Shown: piece by piece, positions 22,150 through 35,204 of the stretch | How the letters are laid out: every line of letters begins with the position of its first letter | Position numbering within the stretch: the stretch's first letter is position 1 | From: Letharia columbiana | Lineage: Eukaryota; Ascomycota; Lecanoromycetes; Lecanorales; Parmeliaceae | NCBI RefSeq assembly: GCF_014066305.1 | Contig: NW_023501169.1 | Location: 40,119 to 104,118, forward strand | DNA length: 64,000 bases | Direction: 5' to 3' | The notes under the pieces: model-generated | Seen by the model: only the letters and a program-made list of their open reading frames with translations | What the model was told of the DNA's origin: nothing | Databases searched by the model: none | Position numbers and translations under genes: made by a program

Positions 22150-22579
22150 AATATAATAAGATAGAGCTAAGCTTTAAAATCTTAAATTTATATATATAGC
22201 TAATTATAAGTTTAGAATTACTATACTTTTTAGTTAGATCGACTAAATTATCGCGGGTAATTAAATTAGCGTTTATAATTATTAAATATTCGTAACTATT
22301 AAAAAAATAGATATATATTATTAATATATAGAATAACTTTTTAATTTTCTATTAAATTTTTAAGATTTTACTTTTAAATTATAAGGCGTAGGTTACGCTT
22401 TTAAATATATTAAAAAATTTGAAATTTGATCTTATAATTGTTAAAAAGCAAGGCACTCAAATATCGCTTATCAAAGATCGCTTACTAAAGATCGATTATT
22501 AAAGATCGCTTATTAAATTTACTAAATAGTCTTAATTAAAAAAAAATATATAAATTTAATTTATATATCTTTACTAGTA
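22150..22579 (-). repeat. Family R repeat, inverted copy
   Basis: It begins ATAAGATAGAGCTAAGC and ends in the inverted family terminus near 22575. It splits family X copy 1 between its gag-like and pol-proximal parts. A different element (the MITE at 44335) sits at almost the same place in family X copy 2. Confidence 0.65.
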
Positions 22580-23169
22580 AATATATAAAAATATATTTTT
22601 ATTTTTAATCTTTAATTTTTCTTAAATCTATAATATTATTTTAAATATTTATTAATATAAGTAGTTTTAAATCTATTACGATTTTTCTATAAGCGATAAA
22701 ATATAAATAAATATTATAATAATAAATATAAAATAATTTATATTATTACTTAATATAGTAGTTATATATAATTTATAAATAAATATTTATTAGATTTTTA
22801 TATTAGATTTTATTTAAAAGTAATAAGAATAATTATAATAAAATTATATAATATAATACTATATAGTAAAATAACTCTAGTATATTTAAATAATTTAAAA
22901 ATCTATTAAAAGTCTTTTTAGAAGAGTTATTTAATAGTCTTAATATATATAATTAAATTAAGTACTTAATTAATTTATTATTTAGAAAGCTATTTAGAAG
23001 TAGTCTAATTTATAATATATCGTATAATAAAGTTATAATAATTAAAAGATATTTAGATATTATATTTAAGAGAAAGTAAATTTTAATTTTAATTAATTAA
23101 ATTAGCTCGTTAATACTATTTATTAAAAAACTAGATAACTTACTATAAAGAGAATACTATCTATATAGA

Positions 23170-26100
23170 ATTATTATAAATATAAAGTTTTATAGTAAGA
23201 TAGAAAGATTAAAAGATCTTAGTACGCTAAGTTTAATTAGATTATAATATAAATAGTTTATAAAATTATTAGAATTATAATATTATTCTTCTCTTTAATT
23301 TAAAGCTTCGACGATAACTATTATATAGTAGATATCAATCTTATAAAAAGTATATCTAGGTATATATAAAGTAATATTCTTAAATATATTAACTTAGTAT
23401 TTTATAATAAGTTTAAGATCTTTTTATAAATTAATATAGCTATTATAAATTAATAGCGCTAATAAAAAAGATTATTTTAAAGATCTTTTAAATAATAAAT
23501 AAAGGTTAATAACCTCGAGATAATAATAATAAAAGTCTACTATTAGATTTAAATATTCTATTATATTTATAAATAGTTATTAGAATAAATTTTTCTTAAT
23601 CTTAAAGCCTTTATATTTAATTTTATATATTAGATATTCTCTCTTACTAGTTAAGAAATTATTTTTTTATTTATTTAATTTAAATTAAACTATTTCTTTA
23701 ATATTATAGATTTTATCTTCTTTATTAATATTAATAAATAATAATAAAGACTTAATCTATTTTAATAATAAATTATTATTATTAAGATATAATAGCTATA
23801 AATAAAAGATAAAGTAAATATTATTTATAAAAATTAAAAGTTTTAACTTATAAGCGAAATTATTTAAAGCTTTAATAATTTTAAATAATTTAAAATTTTT
23901 ATAATTTAGTAATTTATTAAGATATATAATTTTAATATTTCTTTTATTAAATATAATTATATCTTTAACTTTAAATTCTAATATTAAGAGTTAATAATAA
24001 TTAGCTTATTTCTTCTATAAAGCTTATAATTATTTAAATTAATTTCTAAGATAATTTTTTATAATATTTATTTTTTTAATAAATTTATTAGCTAATTTAA
24101 TATCTCTTCTTACTCTTTAACTAATAAATTAATTTTAAAAAATAAAGAATTCTATTTTTAAATAAGAAATATATTCTTTAATAAAAAGAAATAATAATAC
24201 GCTTAATAAGATATTCTTATCGAAATTAATTTTAAACTCTATTATTAATAATAAATTTATTTAATTATCTTAATTATAATTAATATAAATTTTAAGATAT
24301 TACTTTAAGACGGCGTTAACGTTCTTTATTTATTTATTAATTTTAAAATAAAATATAATAAAGAGTTTAAATTTAATCTTAATTCTTTTATATAATCTTC
24401 TTTAGAAATATATTATAAATTAAATATTACGATTTAAGATAATAATAAATAGATATTCTTTCTCTCGCTATATAAATTCGATAAAGATTTAAATTACTAT
24501 CTTTACTTTTAAGAAGTTTAAAAAAATAAATTTCTTCTTCTTATTAAGTTTATTTATAATTATTATAATATATTAATAGAGATATTTATATTTAAGATAA
24601 ATAGATAATAATATAATAAAGTTAATAGAAATATTTTAATAATATTATTTAGAAATAAAAAGAAGTTTAAGTAAATCTTACTTACTTTCTTTATAAGTTT
24701 TAATTTTTTTATAAATATAATAGCTCTTAATATAATAAGTAATAAAATTTATTATTTTAATTAATAGTAAATTTATTTACTCTATTATAGATTAATTATT
24801 AATATATTTCTTTAAATAAAAGAATTATAAATATTATTTAATAATTTTAATTTATAATTTAAGGAAAATTTAATTATATATAATCTAATTATTAAATATA
24901 TATCGCTTAATAAAAAATATATAATTATTAATTAAATATAATAATAAGTTTAATTTTTTATCTTAAGATTATTCTAATTATTTTAATAAAATAACTTAAT
25001 ATATAATTTATAAATTTTAATAATAAATTAAATAATAAATTATTATTATAATTATAAATAATTTACTATTATTTAAAAATTAAAATATTTAAATAAATTA
25101 AAAAATTCTTTTATATAATTTTTTTAGAAATTATTATAAAAAATATAATATATCAAGTAATAATAATAATATTTTTAAATTTTTTATTTTTAATTATATA
25201 AATTCGATAAAGATTTACTAATCTTTAACTTTTTATTTTATTAAAAAAATAAAATAAATCAAATTTTAAGTCTATTTATAATTATTATAATATATTAATA
25301 AAAATATTTATATTTAATATAAATAGATAATAATATAATAAAGTTAATAAAAATATTTTATTAATATTATTTAAAAATAATAGAAATATTTATTTAATTA
25401 AATCTTATTTTATAATCTTCTTTTATAAATTTTAAATCTTTATTTTTTATAAATATAATAGCTCTTAATATAATAGATAATAAAATTTATTATTCTTAAT
25501 TAATAATAATATTTATTTATTTTATTATAAATTAATAATCTATTAATATAATCTTTAAATAAAGAGTTATAAATATCTCTAATAATTTTAATTTATAATT
25601 CAAAAATATTTAATATATATACATTTACTTATTAATATATAATAACTCGTTATAAAAATAATAATTATTTAATTTTAATTTAAGATTATTCTTAATTATT
25701 TTAAATAATAACTTTCTCTATTTAGATATCTTTAATTAAATAATTTTTTAAATAATATTATTATAATTATAAGTATTTTTTATTTAATATAATAATTTAG
25801 AAGTATTAATAATAAAGACTTCTCTTAATTCTTCTAAGAATTTCTCTTAAAAAGTCTTTATTAAAGCTCTTAATAGTAATTCTTTATTAAACTTCTTATT
25901 ATTAATATTATTTTATTTATTAAATTTATATAATATTATAATTAAAGAGATAATACTTTTTTTTATATTATTTAAAAGTATAATAATAAGATATATAATA
26001 TTCTTAATATCTTTGTTAAGATTATTATTTTTAAAAATTATATAATATTAATAATAAATATAATCATTATTCTTATTTTTAAATAAATCTTTTACTTATT

Positions 26101-29100
26101 AAATAAGACTATTAGATTTAATACTTTATTTTCTTAAGCGATAAATAATATAAAAATTAAATTTAAAAAGAAACTTTATTTATCTTATTTAGCGAAAGTT
26201 AAATTATTTAAAAAATAAAAAATATTATAAATTTTTATAATTTAAAATAATTTTAATAGAGTTTTTAATAGAGATATTAATTAATTTAGAATATTATTTT
26301 TTAAAGACTTATATTATAACTATAAGTTTCTTATTATAAATATTATAATTATACTCTATAGAAGATATCTTTTTAAAAAGAAATATTATAAATTTAAATA
26401 CTTCGTTTTTATCTTTTTATAATAAAATAATAATAATTATAAAATTAAACGCGTTTATTTCTAATTAAATCTTTTTATTTAAATTAAAATAAGTAAGTAT
26501 AGAGATAATAGTAAAAGCTTTTTTAAATATTTTAAAAGTAAATTATTTAGAATATTTTTAAGTCTATAAATAGATAAAGTCTTTCTTCTATTAAGTATAA
26601 ATAAAATTTATTAGAAATATAACGATTTTAGAATATCTTATAATAAACTTTTAATAGAAATTAGCGAATTTTAGAAATATTTATATATCTTTAATATATC
26701 TAAATTTCTTTTATTAAGTAATAATCTTAATTTTCTTTATATTTATTTCTACTTCTTTCGTTATAATAATTAATTTTAGATATTTAACTCTAATAATATA
26801 AAAGTTATATTTATTAATATTAAGATAAAGGCTAGCTTATTAAAGTTTTTTTAATATCTTTTCTATATATTAAATATATTTATTTTTAATATTATTATAG
26901 ATAAGAATATCGTCTAGATAAATAATATAGAATATATTTAAATATTCGCGTAAGATATTATTAATAAATATTTAAAAAGTAATAAAGGTATTATATAATT
27001 TAAAAGATATTATTATATATTCGAATAGACTATATTAAATAAGAAATATAATTTTTTTTTTATAATTCTTTTTTACTCTAATTTCGTTAAAAGCGATTAT
27101 GATATCAAATTTATTATATATTCTTATCGCGTATAATTTAATAAGAGTCTCTTTAATTAATAGAAAAGTATTTTAATTAGAAATAATAAGTACGTTAAGA
27201 GCTTTATAATTTATATATAATCTAAATTCTCTATCGAGTTTCTTTATAATTAGAATAAATATTATATAAAGAGAAGTACTTAATCTAATATAGTCTTTTT
27301 CTAATATCTTATTAATATATTTCTTTATAATTAATATCTAATCTCTAAAGAGTTTATAAGCCCTTTTTAATAATAAAATAACTTCTTTTTTAAGATATAT
27401 TTTATAATTAATAAAGCGATAAGAGAAAAGCTTATTAATTTTAATAAGATTTTAAATATCTAGTTATTTATAATATATTATAAAAATTTATTTTTATAAC
27501 TATTTTATAATTAAAGATTTCTTTTTTAATTTATAAAAGAATTTCTTATAATCTTTTATTATAATAGCGACGATATTAATAATAAACTTTACTTTCTTAT
27601 TAATAAAATTAAAAAATTATTTAAAATTTTAAAATTATATAATAATAATTTAATTTTTTAATTTTTTAATTATCTTAATAAAGATATAAATAAAGATCTT
27701 TATTATATTCTTTTTCTTAAATATAATCTTTACTATATAATTTAAATTCTTTTTTAAAAATTTATTATTATTTTAAATAGTAATAGATTTATTATATAAT
27801 AAATAGTTAAATATATAATAATCTAAATTAAATATAATAATTCTAAATTTAAAGAATATATAAGAGTTATATTATTCTAGTTATAGTATTTCTAGAATAA
27901 TATTAAATCGTTTTAATAAGATAATTAAGTATTAAAGTTCTTCTATATAATCTTTTAAAATAAGTTTTATTAAGATTATATATATAATATTAAAAATAAA
28001 AATAGATTTATTATTAATTAATTATAATCTATAAAATTATATTAATACTACTTTAGATAGCTTATTTATTTTAATAAAAGATATATTTATAAAGCTTAAT
28101 ATTAAAGCTTTAATATTTAAGAGATAATTAATCTTAATCTATTCTATTAATATAATAATTTTTTTATAAAAGTTTAATTAATATTTATTTTATAAAGAGA
28201 CTTTAATAATAATAATATACGCGAATAGAGAGATAAAAGCGAGTATTCTTTCTATTTCTAACTCTTTAATTTTTATATATAAGACTTTTAGATTTCTAGC
28301 GACGACTTAATTAGAGATATTTAATTTTTTAATTTTTATAATAATTTAATAAGAATATTCTCTATAATATCGACGACTTTTAGAATTATATTAACTTATT
28401 CTTTTATTAATAAATTTATATTTTTATATAAGATACTATTATCGCTAAAATAATATTCAATTTTTAAATATTTAAAATATCTATCTTCTTTTTAAATTCT
28501 ATTTATTAATAATTTAAAATACTTATATTTTTATATATAGAAATTTTTAATAATAATATTATTATTTCTTTTAGTAAAGAAAGTATTACGCTAATTATTT
28601 AAAAAGATAAAATTCTTATTAATTTTATTAATTTCTTTCTTACTTTTTAAATCTAATATATTATTAATAACTTAAAAATTTATATTTAATACTTATAGAA
28701 AAATAACTAATTCTTAAAAAGTATTAAAAGATTATTTTAAAATTTAATATCTTAGATATATAGAGATTAATTATTTTAGATTAAATATCTTATAAATATT
28801 AATAAATCTTAAGAGAGTAATAATTATAGAGAATTATATATAGAAATTCTTAAACGATTTCTTCTTATCTATTACTCTTATATTAAATTTAAAATTAAAT
28901 ATCTTAATATTCGATTTAATAATCTTATTATATATTTTAAATATATTATATATGAAGAGATTATTAAGTATATCTTATTAAATAACTAAGATACTTTATT
29001 AAATAGCTATATTTTTTATCTATAGCGTATAAAGTTACTTCGCTATTTTAAATATATTCTTCTATATACTTTTAAATTATATTCTTTTTTCTTTCTAATT

Positions 29101-29510
29101 TATTAACTTTCTCTTATAATTAGTTATTTCTTATACTTTTAGAAAGAGCGATATATATATATATACTTTTATCTTATTTAAAAATACGTTTACGATTTAT
29201 ATAATAAAGTTAGAATTTTTTATATTTATTATAGTTTATAATAGAGCTAAAGTCTTCTTAATTACTATCTATAATATTTTTTTTATATATTATTTTTCTT
29301 TAATTATACGCTATATAAACTCCTTCTCTCTTTATATAGTAACTTTATTTATTTATTTACTAACTTTATTAATAGCTATATCTATATACTATTTCTTAAT
29401 CTTCTTCTATCTCTTAACGGAAATCGATATCTTAATTATAAAGCTAATATATCTCTTTTTAGCTATAATCTAAGATATATTATCATTCGACTACTTTAAA
29501 TATTCGATAT
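23170..29510 (-). mobile_element. Decayed Ty3/Gypsy-type retrotransposon on the minus strand (family Z)
   Basis: On the minus strand, 26920-26897 translates as YLDDILIY, the reverse-transcriptase catalytic motif. It is followed by a recognisable Ty3/Gypsy continuation (ASLYLNINKYNFYIIRVKYL, then FLKFANFY and RYSKIVIFL), broken only by TAA/TAG codons in place of CAA/CAG. Upstream and downstream parts on the same strand are RIP-degraded gag and integrase-length regions that I could not delimit; the ends are approximate. The element interrupts family X copy 1 at about 23150. It cannot encode a functional protein. Confidence 0.7.
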
Positions 29511-29524
29511 TACTTTATAAAGTA

Positions 29525-29970
29525 CGAGTAAAGGCCTATAAATTAAATTTATAATTTTTTTTTTAATTAGAGCTATCGAGTAAATAGGTAAGCGATCTTT
29601 AATAAGCGAACTTTGGTAAGCGACTTTGATAAGCGATATTTGAATTCCTTGCGCTTTAATAATTATAAGACAAATTTAAATTTTTTAAAATTCGGAAAGC
29701 GCAAATAGCGCTTTAAAATTTAAATTAAAAATTCCAAAATTTTAATAGAAAATAAAAAAGTTATTACTATTATAAATAACGTATATCTATAATTTAATAA
29801 GAGAGGCGCGGAAGGGCGAGATTTTAATAATTACGAATATTAATTTATTTATCCGCGATAACTTAGTTAATCTAATTAAAGAGCGTAGTAACTCTAAATT
29901 TATAATTAACTATATATATAAATTCAAGGTTTTTAAGCTTAGCTCTATCTTATTCTTTTATATATACTAA
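29525..29970 (+). repeat. Family R repeat, shorter copy
   Basis: It begins GAGTAAAGGCCTATAAATTA and ends with the TAGCTCTATCTTATTC end of the family. It carries AAGCGATATTTGAATTCCTT and the GGCGCG-containing right part. Less mutated than other copies in block A. Confidence 0.75.
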
Positions 29971-30876
29971 TTTACGAATAGAAGAGAGAAGAGAGGAATA
30001 GAATTTCGAAAAGACTGAAATTTATTAGAATTATATCTAGAGAATATATAGATTAAACGTAATTTCTAATAGCTATTCTATTTAGAAATAATTTATTAAA
30101 TTTAATAATATCTAAAGAGGCTTAATTCGAAGTTCGCTTATAAGTTTATTCTTCTAGAAAGTATTATTTAATTATATACTATTTCTATATTATTATATAC
30201 GCTTATTTATATTCGCTATTAATTATTATCTATTAATAATATTAATATATTATTATCTTATCTTTAGCTACTTAGCTTATAGCGAAGTACTCTCTATAAA
30301 GCTTATTTAGCTTTATAATTAGTTATCTTTCTCTAATATTAAGATCTATTTATATAATACTTTATTAGAGTTATAGCTTAAATAGTAGCTAGAATTATCG
30401 CTTATACTTTAGATTTAAAATTAATATCTACTCTCTTACTAAGATAATATTATTATATTATTTTAAGATATAATATTATCTTTATAATCTAACTTTAAAT
30501 TATAGATAATAAAATATTAATATTAATATTAATAGATATTATAGAAGTAAGTATATTTAGAGTAATAATAAGAGTAATAGAAGTATTAATAATAGCTAAA
30601 GTCTATATAGTAGTAGTAATAGATATCTCAGCTATAATAATATAAAATAATAGAAATTTAATAGTTTTTTATAAAGAAGATAATTTTTACGACGATTTTA
30701 ACTTAGTCTTAGAAATAGAATTATAGAATAAAACCGTATATATATTCTACTTGTTTTGGAAATATCCATAGCGTATTTTCAAGCCTTATTTTCATTAGCT
30801 AAGTGGTGGCGTTATTTAGTGGAAATAAGTAGGGGTTATTTTCAAAATATGTGGTTGCAGAAGGGGCCCTAAGGTT

Positions 30877-30945
30877 GACACAAGAAGTTCTGCACTCGCG
30901 CTAGTAGCAGACCTAACCCTTGGCGGGTGCAGGACCCCATTCTCC
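30877..30945. mobile_element. Possible remnant of a TIR element
   Basis: AAGTTCTGCACTCGCGCTAG at 30887-30906 resembles the inner part of the right TIR of the MITE at 44335-44634 (AAGTTCTATACCCGCGCTAG when inverted). A short inverted echo, GGCGGGTGCAGGAC, follows at about 30922-30935. It sits just outside the end of block A, 5' of MRM2. Confidence 0.35.
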
Positions 30946-30979
30946 GTACTCTTAGCAGTCATGGCCATTTGTTGAGTTC

Positions 30980-32301
30980 ATGTTTCGTAGAAGGCCAAAA
31001 AGTGGCTCCAAATACAGAGATCTATTCCAACCTACATTGACTTGTACCTGCGTCCAAACAAATTGTCAGGCTCGCTGGGCGCTGGGAGGACGTTTGCTGG
31101 TCCAACAGGATGGCTTGCCTATCCAACAATACTCTTCCTCAGCCTCCTCCAAACGATGGCAGACACGACAAGTCAAAGACAAATTTGCCGTCAATGCAAA
31201 AGTACAAGGTCTGAAAAGCCGCGCTGCATTCAAGCTCTTAGAGGTCAGCTCTAGCCCGCCGTCCATTTCATGACCTTCTTGGGCGAGTCCTGTCTGCTGA
31301 ACATACTGATCAGATCAATGAGAGATACAAGATATTCCGTGGAGGTCAGACAGTTGTGGATTTGGTACACATGCTCTCTGAAATCCAACACCGAGCGCTG
31401 ACAAGTATAGGGGTACGCTCCTGGATCCTGGTCGCAAGTTGGTCATCACTACGTCTTTACTTTCAGCGCAGCATTTAATGTGTCTTATCCGCTTTAGGTT
31501 GCAGTAGACCGTACTTTTCCCAACGGAAGAGTGCTGGGTATTGACATTATCCCCGCTCAACCACCCAAAGGTGTCTCGACCATTCAAGGAAATTTCCTCT
31601 CACCAGCTATACAGGAGGAAGTAAAGAGGTTTCTGCGCGAATCTGATCGAGGACGGATCAAACAGGAGCCATCCTTTATCGCAGAGGAGGGAGAAGACCA
31701 GATGACGGAGGAAGATCTTGAACAGAGCTCGAGGAGCTACCTCGAGCTTGAGAAGAGAGCCGACGTGGAAACCTCGAGCCATGCTGTTTCAGCCGCGCAA
31801 AAAACAAGGGGAGGCAGGTCTGGGACTGGCAAGGTGGACAGCGGAATGGTGGATGTTGTGCTCAGCGATATGTCCGAACCCTGGGAGCAGACAGAAGGCT
31901 TTTGGAAGAGGAGTCTGAGTGACCCGTATTATAGGATGATGAATACGAGCGGCGTGAGCTTCAGAGATCATGCCGGTAGTATGGTAAAAGCAACACCGAC
32001 CTTGTACGCTCTAGAAAGCTAATTGGAGGGCATCATAGGATCTATGTGACGCTGCACTACGCTTTACTTTCGACACGTTGCGAACTGGCGGACATTTCGT
32101 CTGCAAATTCTATCAAGGCTCAGAGGACAAGGCTCTAGAGCTCCGATTGAAGACCCTTTTTTCGAGGGTCCATAGAGAGAAGCCAGAATCTTCACGCAGC
32201 GTGAGAGATCAAAACCTTGTTAATAACGGTGAGGCTGACGTATTGAACAGGAATCAAAGGAAGCTTACTTTGTCGCACTGAGAAGAAGAGCTGGCTCGTA
32301 G
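30980..32301 (+). CDS. MRM2: Mitochondrial rRNA 2'-O-methyltransferase (FtsJ/RrmJ type)
   Basis: MRM2 methylates a uridine ribose in the peptidyl-transferase loop of mitochondrial large-subunit rRNA. Six exons are inferred: 30980-31243, 31314-31364, 31411-31437, 31498-31983, 32039-32200 and 32251-32301 (introns 70, 46, 60, 55 and 50 nt), giving 346 residues. Motifs follow the FtsJ order: LKSRAAFKLLE (catalytic Lys), INERYKIFRGGQTVVDLGYA and PGSWSQVAVDRT (SAM site), RVLGIDIIPAQPPKGV, VDVVLSDMSEPWE (catalytic Asp), GGHFVCKFYQG (catalytic Lys) and ESKEAYFVALRRR (catalytic Glu region). An insertion of about 60 residues (LREsdrgrikqE to GRSGTGK) lies before the SDMS motif. The N-terminal 60 residues are basic and Ser-rich, fitting a mitochondrial presequence. 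Exon 3 is only 27 nt. The start lies about 130 bp beyond the edge of a RIP block. Confidence 0.9.
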
Positions 32302-32497
32302 CATCACTAGAGGAACGGAGGTTCGAATATAAGTGGTATATACTACCGCAATAGTGATACACGTCTCAGCGCTGAAACCCCAACAACGTGGATCCAAGAC
32401 ATTATTCAAACTCCACTAAATGCCAGCTTCAACGTCAATGCAGGTCAACCAATCACAACACCTTGAGGCCGGAAAATGCAGACTGTGCAACCATTCT

Positions 32498-34907
32498 TCA
32501 GATTATCTCGCCTTCACCTTCCTCGTTCTCTCCTTCGTCGCTCCATTCCATCTCGGCCAGTGCTTTCTCTGCTGATCGCTGGACCTGCGGTGCGTCAGTC
32601 TTGTGATGTTGGGTACTGACAATGTTCTCACCTCTGCTAATCCGCTGAGATCCTCGACGAAGCCTTTTTCATTGAGTGCTTTCCTTACAAATTGCCAACC
32701 CTCAGATTTGAAAGCCCGAGTGATGTTGTCCGAGCAAGCGCTGCAGCAGTCGTAGCTTTTGCCCTTTATCATGATGTTCTGGAAATTTGATAGATAGCCA
32801 CGAATCTGATGAGGCACGAGACCTAGAGGATGATCTCCACGGTCCTCCGTTGTATCGGATGACGCTGGAGCGGAGGCTCCTAATGGATGTTGTATTAAGG
32901 ACACAAGGATCTCGACGAGCATTGCAGAAGCTATCGCTGCAATCCCGGGACGGGTGACTGTGCACTGCTGGTCAAGAGTTCGATCTGTCACCGACTGCGA
33001 GAGAAGGTGATCAGCCTCTTGGAATTTATTAGCTCGATGGTCGACCTACATCTGCCGGAGCTACAACATCATTACAGAAGTAACAACCCAACTCTTGCCC
33101 CGGGCTGGAGCTGCTCATGCCATGCCGCATGACAACGAAGGAGTCGAAACCCAACGCCGCGTTCATGACTATTTTATTTGCTGCTTTGCCCATAACCGTC
33201 GGCAGCCATCGACTTTCACGGGTGTCCATGAGCAAAAAGATGGCGTCATGTTCTTCGATGAGCTGCTGTAAGGTCTCAAACTCTGACTTGACAACCGCTT
33301 CGTCCATGATAGGGTGGCCCGCCATAGGAACTGACATCACGTAGCCGCTCGAATCGACCCCGGGGTATATCTCCTTCAGCGCTTGTGATGCTCGGACTGC
33401 CTTTTTTGCTCCGCCACCAAGACAATCCTCGAAATCAAAGAGCGGTTGGCGAACAGGGTTGGAGAATGACACGGAACCATTATCAACGAAAGTGATCTTT
33501 CGAACGCCCCAACCCTAGGATCGGAACAGCCGCTCAGTAACAATAAAGCCAGTAGCTAGCGAAAACCATATACGCACCATAAGATTGCGCGCAACATAGC
33601 TGCCCAATGTCCCTGCCCCTAGAAGTAAACATTTCGTGTCTTTGATTTTGTCCAGGTCCAACCCCGGTGCAATGCGCCATTTGATAAGCTTTAAGTTCAG
33701 ATCAACAGCTTGATCGGCCAATCTAGAAATAGCAGTCAGATGTTGCTCTCTGGTTCGAACTCCAACTTCGAGAATACCTTTGAGGGTCCATGTATTCCCC
33801 TAGATTTGCAATCCGACTCATCACTTTACCTGCGCTGTTACGCTCCCAGCCTGTTACTTTTGGCATCTTGTCTGAAAGTGAAGAGTTCTGAGCGGATGAG
33901 GTAGATGCATCACTGGCTTCCAGCACCAATGGAAGTATGATACTTTTTGCTTCGTCCCGGCGCGCTTGGACGTCTCTATAGCATATGATCTGGACCCTGT
34001 CCGTCTTCCATCGTCTGCGTATTAGAATCAGTAGATTTCGTAGCATCCAGCCCGGATACGTTGGGTACGTAGAGGGATCCGTGAAACCGACAAATCGATC
34101 CTCTTCGGGTATGTCTTCAAAGAACTCGCGCTCATAATCTATCAGCGACCCGACAGCCCAAGTGAATCCCAGTTTGTCCCCGGGTGTCCCAGGGGTTGTT
34201 GGCCTATAACCAGTCTCATCGTCCAGGCCACTACCATCTTCAGTTGCTTCGTCTTTACGAGTGTACCCGACGAACGAGCTTGGCCGTCGTTTCTTGGCAA
34301 GAAAGAAGCCGTGCTGCCGCGCATCAACTCTATATCGCCATGTCTGTACGGAGTCCACTAGTGCTGCCGTCTCTTCACCTGTCATGTGAATAATCGCATC
34401 GCCTTCTCCATGACTACCTTCAGCCAATCCCAGACGCGATCCCACGTTGGGTACTAGTCTCCAAGGGGAGTCTGAGTGGAGAGCTGGAAAAGCGAAGAGG
34501 TAGGTGAACTTGTATTTCTTGAGGTCTGCAAAGCAGATCGCAGTGAAGGAGGCGAGTAGCGAAGGGCATGAGTATATCGTGCCATCATTAATCGCATCCC
34601 AGATGGTGCAAGCTGCCTGCGATAATACCGCTCCCTTGTCTAAACTTCTATAATCTTCTATTGTGTTGAAATTTTTGATCATGCCTTCAGCTCGACAAAA
34701 GCCCGCCGGGACAGCATCACTCGTTAGCGCGTTGCCATGAATCTGCAGGCGACATGAAGCCTCTGGCGAATCGCTCGATCTAATCTCATATAGTCCAAGA
34801 AGCCTTCTAGCCGAGTCGTCGAGCTTATCATGATTGATCTTATGAGAGGCGAGAGACGTGTAGAAGGGCAGTTCGATGTCTGAGGTGAAGGTCGCGAACT
34901 TCAACAT
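32498..34907 (-). CDS. ATG7: Autophagy E1-like activating enzyme Atg7
   Basis: ATG7 adenylates and thioesterifies Atg8 and Atg12 and passes them to Atg3 and Atg10. Five exons are inferred: 33778-34907, 33578-33722, 33050-33514, 32632-32994 and 32498-32584 (introns 55, 63, 55 and 47 nt), giving 729 residues. The N-terminal domain shows [40 protein letters not shown] and [13 protein letters not shown]. The adenylation domain follows with [53 protein letters not shown] and the catalytic cysteine in [19 protein letters not shown]. The end is [25 protein letters not shown] and an acidic tail, [17 protein letters not shown]. The start at 34907 gives [12 protein letters not shown] as in other fungi; the frame is open to 34997 but those 30 residues look non-conserved. 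It is convergent with MRM2 and divergent from DCD1. Confidence 0.93.
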
Positions 34908-35204
34908 TGCGTGTTGCGTAAGAGTCACACTGATGTCGTTCACGTCAAGAGCGGGGCCGATGTGTACAAGTACTTCGTCTGTACAGTCAGTAAACAATGC
35001 TGCCGACTGAGGCAGGTGCCCCAGGTCCTAGATCCCAGGTCCGGGTCGGGTGACGCACACTACATATACAGGTAGGGCTCCCTCGGGTCGGGCCTCAACG
35101 CCGATCACACGCGTGTACCTGGCTTCGACACTTTCGAGCATGTCGATCGCTTTATGAATCTCTGTCGTTTTAATCGTAGCATTGCAATTTAGTGAAATAT
35201 CACA
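34908..35204. promoter_or_regulatory. Divergent promoter between ATG7 and DCD1
   Basis: 297 bp separate the two start codons. On the minus strand about 35030-35170 is open and protein-like in composition (EARYTRVIGVEARPEGALPV) but has no start or family match, so I do not call it a gene. No factor site was identified. Confidence 0.4.

Larger units (their letters stand above)
19436..23150 (+). mobile_element. Decayed retrotransposon family X, copy 1 (5' part, interrupted)
   Basis: The sequence from GAGTAAAAATACTCGAAGCG matches 42190 onwards nearly base for base apart from transitions, including a poly-T tract near 19561. It covers the leader, a gag-like region with a degenerate zinc knuckle (near 21700, matching C-YN-C-x4-H-x4-C after allowing RIP changes) and the start of the pol-proximal part (22580-23150 matches 44640-45200). 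It is interrupted by a family R copy at 22150-22579 and by a GC-richer island at 20720-20930, and is cut at about 23150 by a minus-strand element. It is non-functional. Confidence 0.7.
17450..30850. repeat. RIP-mutated AT-rich block A
   Basis: Composition changes sharply at about 17450 and recovers at about 30740-30850. Inside, CA and TG are almost absent, while CG, CT and TA remain common, as expected if CA became TA on both strands by RIP. All long reading frames are broken by TAA/TAG. The contents are nested decayed elements listed separately. The stretches 17450-18447 and about 29970-30740 contain no element I can name. No intact gene lies in the block. Confidence 0.93.

Noticed and set aside
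34908..34997. N-terminal extension of ATG7 to an upstream ATG at 34997
   Set aside because: The 30 extra residues do not resemble any Atg7 start; the internal Met before [13 protein letters not shown] fits the family.
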